A stretch of DNA of 64,000 bases from Sipunculus nudus. Lineage: Eukaryota > Annelida > Sipuncula > Golfingiida > Sipunculidae. The position numbers and the translations under genes were made by a program. Shown in pieces: positions 44,510-55,896 of the stretch (its first letter is position 1; each line of letters opens with the position of its first letter). The notes under the pieces were generated by a model. The model did not search any database, had not been told where the DNA came from, and worked only from the letters and a program-made list of their open reading frames with translations. The stretch lies in assembly GCA_026874595.1 (NCBI GenBank), contig CM049310.1:48619058-48683057 (forward strand). Direction: 5' to 3'.

Positions 44510-46960
44510 TGAGTTAAATGGAACTGCCATAAACAAAATTGGTTTATTATTGCCATCTCAGAGACTTGGTTAAAACAAGAGACTCCTGATTCCATTCTGC
44601 AAATTCTTATTTCCACGATTTTTCGAAACGATAGCCCTACCAAAGGCGGCTGCGTCGCCTTGTACGTTCGTGATTCTTTACATGTTATACGGATACCAGA
44701 TTCAGAGCGGTATTGGCCGAGGCTCGCCCCATGGGGAAACACATCCTTGTCGCTGTTTATTACAGACCTCCAGACAGCTCGACAGGACGCTGAAAGCAGA
44801 GGTCTCTTCTTACAATATTTTGTTTCGTCGATAGATGCTGTAAGTGAAGAAAGTGTATACTCGTGTATCCAGTCGGAGATTTTAATGAATATTGTACTGC
44901 TTTGGAGGTACCCCATGAGAACAGTGAACAGGGATGGAAGTGAGTTGACTTACTGCAACAAAGAAATCTGTTTCGGGTAAATAAAGGAACCCACACGGCA
45001 CACGATGGTCGGAAATGCCTTACTCGACCTTTGTCATACGGACTCTCCGAACTATTCTATGAACTCAGTACTAGAGCCATCCTGTGACATCTACCGATAT
45101 TTTCTGATTACAAGATAACTTATCCCAAGGACAAATCGTACAAGAGGGTTGTGAGGTATAATGACAGAGCTGATTACCAAGGCCTGGAGCTCGCTCTTGA
45201 CAGTGCTCCGTGGGACACTCCTTATTCGCTCTATTACGATTTAGATGATATATCCGAGTATCATTAATAACGTCAGCAGTTGATCAGTATGTAACATCAA
45301 AGGAAATCATAATAAGACCGAGAAGTAAACATTGAGTAAATAATGCTTTAAATAAACTAATACGAAGTCGTGACAGACTATGGCGCCGTTATAAATGAAC
45401 AAATAATATTGTCCATTTTCAGATATTTAGAAGAATGCGCAATCATGTTGTTACTGAGTAGGTGGCTGCGAAACGCTTATTTTGATAATTTGAAGATGAG
45501 AATAACATACTGAAAAGTTTCTCCCAGGCGTTGGTGGCAAATAAATAAAGCTATTATCGGTTCTAAATGTAAAATCGCAATACCACCATTGATAAGTGAC
45601 GACATATCTGTTCATGCTGCAGTAGCTGAGGCTTGACTAGTTAATACCTTTTTTGCAAGTCCGTGTCAAAATCAAGATAATGCAGTAAATTTATATCATT
45701 CAAGAAATATCGTCGCATCGAATAAATGAGACTTGTTTCAGTAAACGTGGTTCAGGCATGCGGACCTGATTGGGTCAGTAACAGAATTCTAAAGGAACGT
45801 GCTTCAGCACTGTCTCAACCTTTTTGCAACCTTTTTTAACGATTCGTTTGCCCAGTTGAAGTTTCCTTCTTAATGCAAACTGGCAAACGTGATCCCAATA
45901 TTTAATAAGAAAGACAAGCGATTTGTATACAATTATCGACCAGTCTCATAACTTAATAGTATATCTCAAATGATAGAAAATGATAGTTTTAATCGGTTCT
46001 ATAAATATATATTAAAATACGATTTCTGTCCTCTCAAAATTCATGATAAAAAAAAGATGCATCGACATATTAAATGCATGGTGCAATTAACTCATAATAT
46101 ATACACTGCTCTAGAATCTGGAAATGACGTCAGATTTGTTTTCCTTGAGGCGATCAAAGCTTTCGACAGGGTTTTGCATGAAGGGGTTTCATTTAAAATG
46201 AGGAAATCAGGTTTCTGAGAAGAACTAATTTAATGGATAAAGAGTGATCTAAGTAAAAGTTACAAATGAGTTTGTTATAAAAAGGCAAACATCGGGCTGG
46301 CAGAGATTTCATGCAGGGGTCCCACATGGATCTGTATTTGGTCTGTTGCTTTATTTAATATATACCAATGATGTCGCACCCTATCTGGAAAGTGATGTTT
46401 ATTTATCTGGTGATCATATAACTTTAGTATGCGTAGTACGCATCCAGAAGAATCTGCACTTGCATTGAGAAGTGAATAAGCCTCCCTGAACGACTGGGCG
46501 AAATTTTTGAGGATTACTTTTAACCCCACCAAAACTGAAGTACAGACGGTATCTGATATAGCCAATAGGGACCAGCACCAACCGCTCCACCTTAATGGCA
46601 AACTGCTGCCAGAGGTTACCGAACATTATCATTTTGGTCTTATTTTAAATAATGAAATGAATCGGGTATAGTCATATTAATACCATTGTCATTAAAGCTC
46701 ATAAATGCCTTAATATTTTGTGCACATTAAAGTACAAACTGCCAAGAGACAAATTTGATGGATTTTATTTTCATACGTGTCGACTGACTTTAGAGTATAT
46801 GGACGTGATATGTGATGGCATACCGCAGTATCTTGGGGATACATTACATTCAGTTCAGTACCGGGCGGCATGTAATTGAGCGGGCGCCTTTAGGGGCACT
46901 AGAAAACAGTCAATCTTCGAAGAGACTTGGTGGTAGTCTGTTATGCTCTGAAATGACTTA
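44510..46960 (+). mobile_element. Decayed Jockey/CR1-type LINE relic, antisense in intron 1
   Basis: Scattered coding traces in order, broken by stops and frame changes. Endonuclease: IIAISETWLKQE and GGCVALYVRDSL (44540-44690). RT: FLEAIKAFDRVLHEGVSFK (46140-46200), GVPHGSVFGLLLYLIYTNDV (46316-46375), a ruined YADD (SGDHITL, 46410), LNDWAKFLRITFNPTKTE (46480-46540), then the HFGLILN box (46630). Much more eroded than the 33-38 kb LINE and of a different subfamily. Confidence 0.75.
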
Positions 46961-47057
46961 GAAGAGAAAACGCGGCTTGTCCCTATATACACTCAAAACT
47001 TTCATAGCGACTATTATAAGCAAGTACCGAATTCCTCCTTATTATAAACATGGTAAT

Positions 47058-47325
47058 AGAATCCAAGTGGTGCAGCGGTGTAATGCATATGGTTAAGGTT
47101 GCGGGCTCGTGGTCGAGAGGTCGTAGGTTTGAATCCCGATCAGACCCCCACCGTGCCAAGACCCTTGGGCAAGGTACCAACCGCAAGTATGCCTCAGTCA
47201 ACCAAGCAGTAGAAATAGGTATCAGTAAACACTGGGAGGAATTTTGACTCCTAAGTCGCTTCACGCAACGGAAATCGGGATAAGCTCCGGCCTGATGAGC
47301 CAGTAGGCCCGGATGTTAAAATCAC
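47058..47325 (+). mobile_element. tRNA-derived SINE
   Basis: Pol III box A TGGTGCAGCGG (47068-47078) and box B GGTTTGAATCC (47126-47136; consensus GGTTCGANTCC) are 47 bp apart in a tRNA-like head. A conserved-looking central domain follows, with CCCTTGGGCAAGGTACC and a GCCTCAGTC block. It lies in intron 1 of the copper monooxygenase gene, opposite to its transcription. The D- and anticodon arms do not fold as a functional tRNA. Confidence 0.75.
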
Positions 47326-47501
47326 AACAGATTTTACCGTAACAGAACCGGAAATACCTTACTTTCAAGAATTCGTTTAAATGCATCTGCGCAAAACGAA
47401 CATTTATTTTAAATCGGGGCGGTGTCTTTCCCATGTTGTGATTGATGGGCATTTAATGAAATCAGCGAACATTCCCTGCTGTCCCTAACAATAAGCAAAG
47501 A

Positions 47502-47605
47502 GATCGCGAGGGATTGCGAAAAGATCACGAAGGAACGCGAAAAGATCGCGAAGGAACGCGAAAAGATCGCGAAGGAACGCGAAAAGATCGTAAGGTATTG
47601 CGAAG
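47502..47605 (+). repeat. 21-bp tandem repeat with TCGCGA core (~5 copies)
   Basis: Unit gatcgcgaaggaacgcgaaaa (three exact, the outer ones diverged). 21 bp keeps frame, which gives the FLRDLFA-repeat ORFs on the minus strand. Confidence 0.8.
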
Positions 47606-47782
47606 TCATCATTTTTAGGCTGGGGATTATGAAAATGACATTGTAGAATACACCAAGGGGACTGTACAACGACCTTGCATATACAGAAAAATGTGATATG
47701 CATGAATTAATACCATTAGGGTATAGGAAGGTGTACATTCACGCCCTAATTCCTAATTCCTGTTGGGGCAGGAAGCACTCAA

Positions 47783-47783
<1 letters not shown>

Positions 47784-47858
<75 letters not shown>
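47784..47858 (+). repeat. Compound (TA)n(GA)n microsatellite
   Basis: TA repeat to about 47816, then (GA)n to 47858, in intron 1 about 60 bp past the exon 1 donor. Confidence 0.9.
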
Positions 47859-47859
<1 letters not shown>

Positions 47860-47919
47860 AGGTAGAGTTACCCTCCATTGTAAAGTGTTGTTTTTCTTCA
47901 GTGTTATATATACACGTAC

Positions 47920-48123
47920 CTTGCCATTTTCATGAAAGTCAAGGCCAAATGGGTTCCTGGCGCCTCCCCCTTCTACGTTCCGGTGACCGACTCCGTGCCA
48001 TATGTAGTTCGGTTTGCAGGGGTGGGGGACCCGCTCTCCATTTGGAATCAGGTGTTGGTAGTTCTTAAATGCATCCGAGGTCGTCCACAAAACCGCTACA
48101 ACTGTTATTATTCTATAAAACAT
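47920..48123 (-). CDS. Temptin-domain copper monooxygenase, exon 1 (signal peptide, temptin module)
   Basis: The ATG at 48123 opens a hydrophobic signal peptide (MFYRIITVVAVLWTTSDA), with likely cleavage just after. The temptin-module text follows: IPNGERVPHPC, IWHGVGHRN, GGGARNPFGLDF. The donor GGCAAG|gtacgt is phase 0. An upstream in-frame ATG (48198) would put 25 residues before the signal peptide and is less likely. Six exons on the minus strand (48123 down to 40188) read in phase as ~342 residues: signal peptide, temptin module, Cys-rich linker, DBH/PHM-type monooxygenase. It would be secreted. Its role is inferred only: a secreted hydroxylase tied to chemical signalling or shell/mucus biology. 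Confidence 0.88.
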
Positions 48124-50931
48124 TATCAGGCTGTAAAAGCACGACTTCAACTGCGGCAAACAAAATGTGACTCCTTTAGGGCATCCCACCAAGAGCAAGC
48201 GATTTCAGAAGGACCAGAACTGCTCGGCCGTTGCGGGTTCTGGTTCAGTGGCTAGAGACAGCGTTTGTTTATATATACTGCTTGGCCACAGGCACCTGTC
48301 ACAAATTATAATTGAATTACACTCATTTAAGCGTATTTCGAATAGGAAGACCGATAGCAGGGGCTGTCTCTAATATATGTTTAAATATAGGTGGGTAGAG
48401 TTAGTCCCTGACATCAATCGTTAAGCAATACGCTGGTTGTGAGTCAGATGCACTTAGTATTTGTGACAGGTGCCTATGACCCCCCTCTCCAGCCCACCAC
48501 ACCCACCAAAAATGGACGTTAAGGCATACCCTTCTGGCGTAGGCAATTATTAACTATCTATTCATCTCTGGCATCAGTTCTAGTGATTATGTTGGAGCCC
48601 TTTTACGGATCTGGCCCATCTGCAGATAGACTTGGCCCAATAACAAATTTGATGTTATTAATTAGGAAAGTAATTATATACTTGTTTATTAGACAAACAC
48701 GGCACATTACTAAATTTCATTTGATTGTAAATTAATCGCTACAGATAGGATATCTTTATTCTCATTTGAATCATCATTACATGCTTGTTAATGATGGATG
48801 CAGCGCACCTTGACTTGCGTCTGGATGCAGCGCACAGGTAATACAACCACGGTTTCGTACTTGAACTCCGCGCTGCTTCATATGCGTTTCACTGTCAGCA
48901 GCCTGGTTCCGGTTAATGACCATATAATGCACCCGGAACACCTCGGCCGAATCCGTTGGCTTCTCAGTGGCCTCGGGTGTTCACAAGGCGCCGCCATGGA
49001 AAGTATTCCCGTGAGGCAAGGTCAAGACCATGTTAATTGGACACCTGTTGGGCGCTATGTAAAAGCAAATAATGTGTTTTGTGTACACGTACTACACACA
49101 TTCTATTTTTAAAGGTATAAAACAACATTGATTCAAGAAATACAGGAAAATCACAGGGATCCCGATATGGTATCACACGAGGATATAGTTCACGCCTGGA
49201 AGTCTACCCCTAATGGGTGATGTATGAAGCCTTTATGATGAACTGAACATTCTATTTAAATTACAGTCGGAACCGGATCACATTTGAGAGTTAGGGGAGG
49301 GGGTCCTTCAGTGCTTGTTATATAGAACCCCCCCCCCCCCACCCCACCCCCCCCCCCACACACACACACACAAACACATTGTGAGAAGTGCTAGTGACCT
49401 TGAGTTCCTTAACAGTCATGAGTTCATTAGTAAAACCTGTTTTCAAAAATGTACTACAACAGGTTGAAAAACTATCCAGTTTATATAAAAAATCCGTTTA
49501 TTTTACATGTATAAATTGTTTCCCAGTAATCATTGTTACGTTCTAAGATCAATTCTGGTATAGAAGTGTTCAGATCTACCGAAAGATGTCGCTTCATGAG
49601 AGTTTCAAAAAGGTCAACACCGCATCACAGCCTGTGACCGGCCGCCACCTTGCGACAAAGATGGTCACTTCGGCTTCAAACACATGCAATTTTCCTTATG
49701 CGTACTGCATTTTTTATAAAATATATATTTACTCTGAGCTGTTTTGTTTACCTATAGGTACATATTAAGATAAGTCAGAAAAGACCATAATCTGTTGACT
49801 CGAGAAATGAACCCATTTTACAAATGCAGTGTCTGGTAATCACGATGTTATACTTATAGCATGTGTCACTCATGAAATCAACATCGCTTTACCTGAAATC
49901 AACATCGCTTCACCTGACGACTGGTTTGATTATAACCTGCTTTGACAATGAAATTTACATCTTTTGCCTTGTCACTTCCATGTAGGTGGTATGCGTTTAT
50001 CCCCGTTCAGGTGTGTGTTTGTGCGTATGTGTTTGTTTACAACATATCTCGAGCAGTCTGGAACGGAATCTCTGCCGATGACGAAATAACTTGTAAACTT
50101 GCATAACTGGGAAACTGGTTTAACGGTCCAGTAAGTAAGGGTCGTTCACAAGGATCGAGTTCGGTTCTCGAATGGCATTGCTGGGTCTCCGCTGCTGGGA
50201 TCGGTGGAGGGAATGCGGGTTGCTTCGGGCTTTGTGGCTGTGGATGCTGTAGCTTTCTAACAAGGACTTCAACCCAGGAGAGAAGATGGCGCCCTCTACG
50301 TCTCCTTGCTTGGCTTGGTGTGGCACTGCGACTGTTGGCTCAGAGAACATGCTTAAGGAAAGCACAGGGCTAAGGTCTTGACCGCAGCAACCTGTAGCTG
50401 CTCGATGAGCGTATACTTCTTTTGGCTTGGCTTAGAACGGAATCTCACGAAATGTTAAGAACATTTCGAGAATGAGCAAGTCATCAGGGTATACTCACAG
50501 ATGTAAAGCTAATTATGCACGAATGCACGAATTGGAAATATGTGTGAATGCAATTGCCGTTTTGTGGAGTATGTTATAATAGAACCCCCATATGGCGGAG
50601 GCCTGCATTCCTCAGAATGCAGATTTCTACTTTTGACTGTATAAAAAATGACTGCACCTTGACATTTCAACTGTTCTTTGATTGATCTTGCTCAATATAG
50701 CAGCAGCGTATCGCGTTTACAGCGACCGAGTGTGGCCCAGCGTTCTGTGTCAAATATTCGATGGACAAAAGTTGGGTCCTTGATATATGTTGGTTCCGTC
50801 ATATATTCTATTGGACTGGCGTTAGATCCGTTAAATTTTACGTTGATCAGTCATCAGGTCCGTCATATCATCTGTAGGACAGACGATCTTAGGGCTGTTG
50901 GACTTTCGTTTATTACGTTATATTTTCTGTT
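48124..50931. other. 5' flank of the copper monooxygenase gene, no gene supported
   Basis: Poly-C tracts at 49329-49358 and a (CA)n at 49358-49372. Text at 49805-49985 has diverged relatives at 52757-52915 and near 56030-56120 (aaatgaaccc…actcatgaaatca…gacaatgaaa), a low-copy repeat. The open frames here lack splice logic or recognised motifs. Confidence 0.4.
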
Positions 50932-51086
50932 GAAGAAACCACACCGATTTGCGGTAATTAGAGTATATGTGATTTTACTTTACCAGATTTTTGGTCCAAA
51001 GGGAGGGAAAGCGCGCCTGTGTCCTGATATTAAATAAAACCGTAGTCAATAACTGAAACACAATGCATGCAAAAGCCCGTTTTGCT

Positions 51087-51137
<51 letters not shown>

Positions 51138-51642
51138 GTGCCGATTAATCTTTTAAATCGATGGTTGGTCGCTTTCTTTAAAAATCTATTAATCGATTGC
51201 ATTTTAGCATTATCGATTAAAAACGAGTATTCAGGAGTATACAGCAGATTTCAAGGTTATAAAGAAAGAACAAAAAATAATCGGTTAATAATCGATCATC
51301 TGGGGTTTTTGTTTTTCAATCTTGGATTATGATTTTAAACCAGTTCCTATCAATAATATACATATATACATATACCAGAAGCAAAATGGGCTCATGCATT
51401 GTGTTTCAATTACTATTTGAACTACTGTAAGATCAAACGGAGATGGGGTATGTCAAATTAACAATAATACAAAAATCACTTTTTTCCTGTTCTAGTGCCC
51501 CTATTTTAAAATGTTCCAATCTGAAGCATCATATACCTGAATCCGTTTATACCCACTTTAATGCCGTACGCTTCAGGGGTACAAGTTCCAGGTAAACATA
51601 ACGTCCAGACTCCAATAATGTTCCTACATGACAAGATGCTCC
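50932..51642 (-). pseudogene. Duplicated fragment of the copper monooxygenase gene (partial exon 5 plus intron 5)
   Basis: Starts gaagaaaccacaccg like 40700 and runs collinear with 40700-41514, including the TA tract, the ATCGATTA-rich block and the exon 5 3' portion (51525-51641). It stops at gatgctcc|TTTTTAGCC, where R4 copy b begins. Same orientation as the parent, ~10.2 kb away, upstream of exon 1. Exon text carries several substitutions, so it is nonfunctional. Confidence 0.8.
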
Positions 51643-52506
51643 TTTTTAGCCCTCAACCCTTAGGCTGATGGGCTATTGTCGTCACCCAAGCTGTCCGTCC
51701 GTCCGTCCGTCCGTTGTTCCGGCGTCCGTTAACTTTTACCTTGTGAGCGGGATATCTTGAAAAGGATTCACCGTCAGAATTTTATTTCCTCGGTAAAGAT
51801 GTATATCGACAAAATTCGAAGATGGGTGACCTTGACCTATTTTTCTACATTTTAGAGCTGATATAGAAAAACACTTAGATGCTTATTACTCAGAAACCAT
51901 TTGGTGGATTTTCACAAAACTTACTATGATTATTTGGACTGATAGTTTGTACCTGCTATACAAGTTTGGTGGCGCCACTTTCAATTTCTGATTTTTAATG
52001 AATTTTTATCCGTTTTTTCAACTTTGGGCTTGTGAGCGGGATATTTCGAAAAGGATTCACCGTAAGAATTTTAATTATTTTCGGTGAAGATGTATATTGA
52101 GAATATCTCGGTCAAGTTCGAAGATGGGTGACCTTGACCTATTTTTCTACGTTTTAGAGCTGATTATAGAAAAAACATTTAGAAACTTATTTCTCAGGAA
52201 CCATTGGATGGATTTTCACAATACTTACTATGATCATCTCGTTCATGTTTGAAGATTGGTGACCTTGACCTACTTTACAAGGTCACAGAGCTTATAATAG
52301 AATAAAACTTAGAAGCTTATTTTTCAGGAAGCATTTGGTGGATTGTTATGAATCATGGTACATACCTCTCCATTTTAAATTTATAACTGAGACATGTACA
52401 GATATACATCCATGTGAGAACAGATATTTAGTACTTGTTACTGTTATCACCTCTAAACACTGTTCTTTTGGCTGAGGGCTTTTGTCAGCTTTTGCTGATA
52501 TTCTAG
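51643..52506 (+). repeat. R4 element, copy b: Helentron/HINE-like
   Basis: The 5' hairpin TAGCCCTCAACC…GATGGGCTA is at 51647-51675, then (GTCC)n. Two to three internal units follow (gagcgggatatct.gaaaaggattcac; ttatttctcaggaaccattt), with GGTGGCGCCACT at 51968. A subterminal TGAGGGCTT is the inverse of the 5' end. A perfect hairpin TCAGC-TTTT-GCTGA, TATT and CTAG|TTA (52503-52506) close it. Confidence 0.85.
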
Positions 52507-53640
52507 TTATTTTCTGTTGGACTGTCGTTCGCACTGTTGAACACACGTTAGGTCCATTACATATTCCGTTACATATTCTGTTGGACTGACATTGGGTACG
52601 TGGCATTTTCTGTTGGACTGACGTTAGCTCTGTTGGACTGGCGTTAGTTCCGTTGGACCGATGTATGTTATGGGTCCATAACTGAAATGAGATTTGAGTT
52701 CCCCGGTGTGTAATTCTCAGCGTTGCACCAAGGAAAGACACCACGTTAACACTCGTAAAATGGACCCGATTTACGAATACAGTGCCTATATTTTACAGCA
52801 GTAAAAATAAACTTGATAATCACGTCGGAATTTCACAAATCACTCATGAAATCAGCATGGCACCTCTTGGCGACCAGCTTTGACACTGAAACTTACACCT
52901 TATACCTTGTATATTTTAGGGCCCATTTGCTTGAACCCGATGAGATTTTATCCTTTTCTGAGTTCTCAGATTTCCTTCTTCCTGCTTCTGAAATATATTT
53001 TGGGGTTAGTTTTATTGTATAAACACTAATTCTACAGACAATTACAGGGGTCCCGAGAAATCACCGAGAAATCCAAAGTTCATGTACATGGACGCAGCGT
53101 CCTGCGTGCATCTCTATGCGGGGCGTCGTCGGACTACTTTAGCAGTCTCGGTTAACTTGCAATGAGCCTCACTTATCGCAAACAACACGGTTGTCTATGG
53201 CTGCGCCCACATTAGCCGACTGACAGCTTGAGTGGTTGTACGAAAGGTCGTGTTTTTTAAACTTATTAGCAGGAACCTTTGTTTGCCCAACAGGCTATGC
53301 AAAACATTTTGTCATATTTTAATTTAACATTTCATTAGAAACGCGACATGAAATGAACCGAAAGAACGACAACAAATCCGAATGTCACATATTCACGGTT
53401 TTCCGTTTCAGTTTGCCCGGCGCATACCGGTGCCACGGTTTTGACTCATAAAACCGGGATGAACTCTGGCCCTCTAACGGGGTTTACACGGTTCCAGTAG
53501 GGTTATAGTACGGTTTTAAGCCGATTAACCCCGTTTAACTATAGCCCAAGCAGGGCACCAATAAGTCGCCAGTACGATCATCCAGGCTCTGGCAGGGCGC
53601 CAGTACGGCTTTTTACTCTGAGGCCTGCACGGCGCTTATG
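52507..53640. other. Unassigned DNA with a short ttctgttggactg repeat
   Basis: ttctgttggactgacgtta-type words recur four to five times at 52512-52665, with a related word near 50805. The rest shows no gene. Confidence 0.35.
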
Positions 53641-53742
53641 AGAACTCGCACATTTGCCATTTCTATGAAGTTTCGAAGTTTGTGCAGTTCAAAATACGTG
53701 TTTATATTTCTCAAATCTGTAAAAAAGCCTAGGAATGTAGGA

Positions 53743-53861
53743 CAAGTCCAAAAACCTCGAAGAATCAGCCTCAGGCATGTCCAAGCTCTCTTCCCACAAG
53801 TACGGAGGGAATGGAGGAGGATTCTCAGTGCCCCCAGGACAAGAGGAAAAACAAACAGCGT
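53743..53861 (+). CDS. Possible exon, unidentified
   Basis: One frame reads TSPKTSKNQPQACPSS, EGMEEDSQCPQDKRKNKQR with a donor-like AACAGC|gtatgt. Acidic-then-basic composition looks coding, but there is no partner exon and no family match. Confidence 0.2.
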
Positions 53862-54130
53862 ATGTATTTAAGGCAATGTTAGAACTGCACAAACTTATAA
53901 TCAAACGTCCCTCGTCAGCATAAAATGAGGACTGCAGTGCCCACTTGTAAAGAAATAGAAGGCTAAAGGACCAGGGTATTTAGAGACGGAGGACTTTTGT
54001 ATTTAAGTATGAACCATTCCCAGTTGATATAGAGTTTGCATATATATTACTTATTTGTATAATATACAAATATTTCAAATACTTTTTTATATTATACGAA
54101 AATATTAAATGAATTGAAAATGAAAATATA

Positions 54131-54131
54131 G

Positions 54132-54192
<61 letters not shown>
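54131..54192. repeat. (TA)n microsatellite
   Basis: TA repeat with one TG variant. Confidence 0.9.
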
Positions 54193-55880
54193 ATTATTAT
54201 CTAAATATAACAGAATGTAATCAAATGTACACCAAAGCCAAATATATCGTGCATATGGCCATGATATGAGTATTCAATTATTACTGATGGACATGAAGTC
54301 TTTGACTGGAAGTAAACTTAAGAATGGCAAAAACTCAGAATTACAAATGCAAATATCCGTTTTCAACTTCACCAATAGTGGTAGACTGCGCCTTAAAATA
54401 CACACGGGAAAAAAAGAGAAATCCGTGAAAAGGGGCTTTATGGTGACACCATAAACAAGTTCAATGGGTAATAGTGGTTTAGAAAGAATTAAAAAGAAGC
54501 ACGCTTTCCCGGCATTTAATATATTTTTTTCAACATTTTCAATCGTCAGGCTTGGTGAAACCATAGCAGACACTCCTGGCATCATAGTAAAATCAACCTG
54601 AGCCCTAGCGAAACGTCGCAAAGCGGGGCAAAACGTAGCTACCCGTACTTTGCCGGGGCGTATAGCCGTTCTTAATCGTAGTCGATCGGAGTGAAACCGT
54701 AACCAAACCATACCATACCTACTTAGCCACACAAGAACCGTGAAATCCCGGAGTGCTACCCTAATGAACCCTACCCGAAAGGTTATTTTGAAAGTGTCCA
54801 GGCTCGTGCAAGGTGGAACTAGAGGCCCACTACGGGCCAGTGCGGCTGTGGCGATGACCCTATAGTGTTGTACTAGGGCCCCATGCAGTAGTGTTCTGAT
54901 ACGATTCCATTTTCATCCCCATTGACCCGGGCAAAGTATTGCACGCAAAAATTTAAAGACACATTACCGATTCAGGTCGGCTGATGAGAATGACTCCGGG
55001 TCACTAGGTTCGAGTACGGTCTAACTACAATGACTACGAAAAACTACGAAGTCCACATGTAGTGCCATAGGCATGAAAAAAACTGGGAATGTGTGACTAT
55101 GCCAATCATGTGTGACATTTGGTTTAAGATGCAACGTGTAGGACGTTGGGCCATGTACGGATTAAAGTATACATTCCTCTGACGACTAAACCAAATAAGG
55201 GAACGATTTTTAAACTATATTGTGAACCTTTTAAATTCTTATAAAATTGAGGGAGAATTTCTTTAGTCACTTTGTATTCACATATGATCTGATGGATGTT
55301 TTAAACATGTTAGCCTCATATGTGTTACATTTTAACCCTAATCAATTCTTATTATCAGAACAAGTCAAGGGCGGATCCAGGATTTAATATAATGATAATA
55401 ATATTTTATTTTGTAAAGCGTAAAATCCACAGTGTTGTACTCTAAAACGCTATTATTAGCAAGCATTTGCATAAAAATGACTATGAGAAAAAATATTCAT
55501 TAAATAAAAATTAAGACAAACATTTAAATATTACTTAGGCTAGATAAAACATGCACATAATCCATTAATATACATTACCTATTTTACTAAACCAATAAAC
55601 GACATTAAATCTATAAAAGTGTAGATAAAATTACGGTATAGAATTGAAAATCTGCACATATGCAAAATCACAGCTAATCGAAATATTGCACAAATAAGTA
55701 TGTCTTAAGCATTTTTTTGAAAGCAGTTTGGCTTTAGTTAGGATTTAGGAAAAGGGGGGTCCAACCCAGGAGGACTAATGAAAACCCTAAAAAAGGGTCC
55801 CCTGGTTTGAAAATGGGGGGTCCAGGCCGCAAAAATTTGCCTTAAGCCCTTAAAAAAAGTTGTTTCTGAAAAAGAAACAA
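54193..55880. other. Unassigned DNA
   Basis: No splice-bounded coding segment. 54580-54930 is CpG- and GC-richer than its surroundings. 55740-55910 holds a gggtccaa…gatccgcttctgc repeat related to 31060-31110 and loosely to 63430-63490. Confidence 0.35.
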
Positions 55881-55896
55881 CCCCCCCCCCCCCCCC
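55881..55896 (+). repeat. Poly-C run (16 C)
   Basis: Homopolymer within a dispersed repeat. Confidence 0.85.

Noticed and set aside
47050-47140. tRNA gene
   Set aside because: Boxes A and B are present but the arms do not fold as a tRNA and the text continues into a SINE body.
47409-47738. ORFs with FLRDLFA heptad-like repeats on the minus strand
   Set aside because: Translation of a 21-bp tandem repeat; no leucine-zipper gene context.
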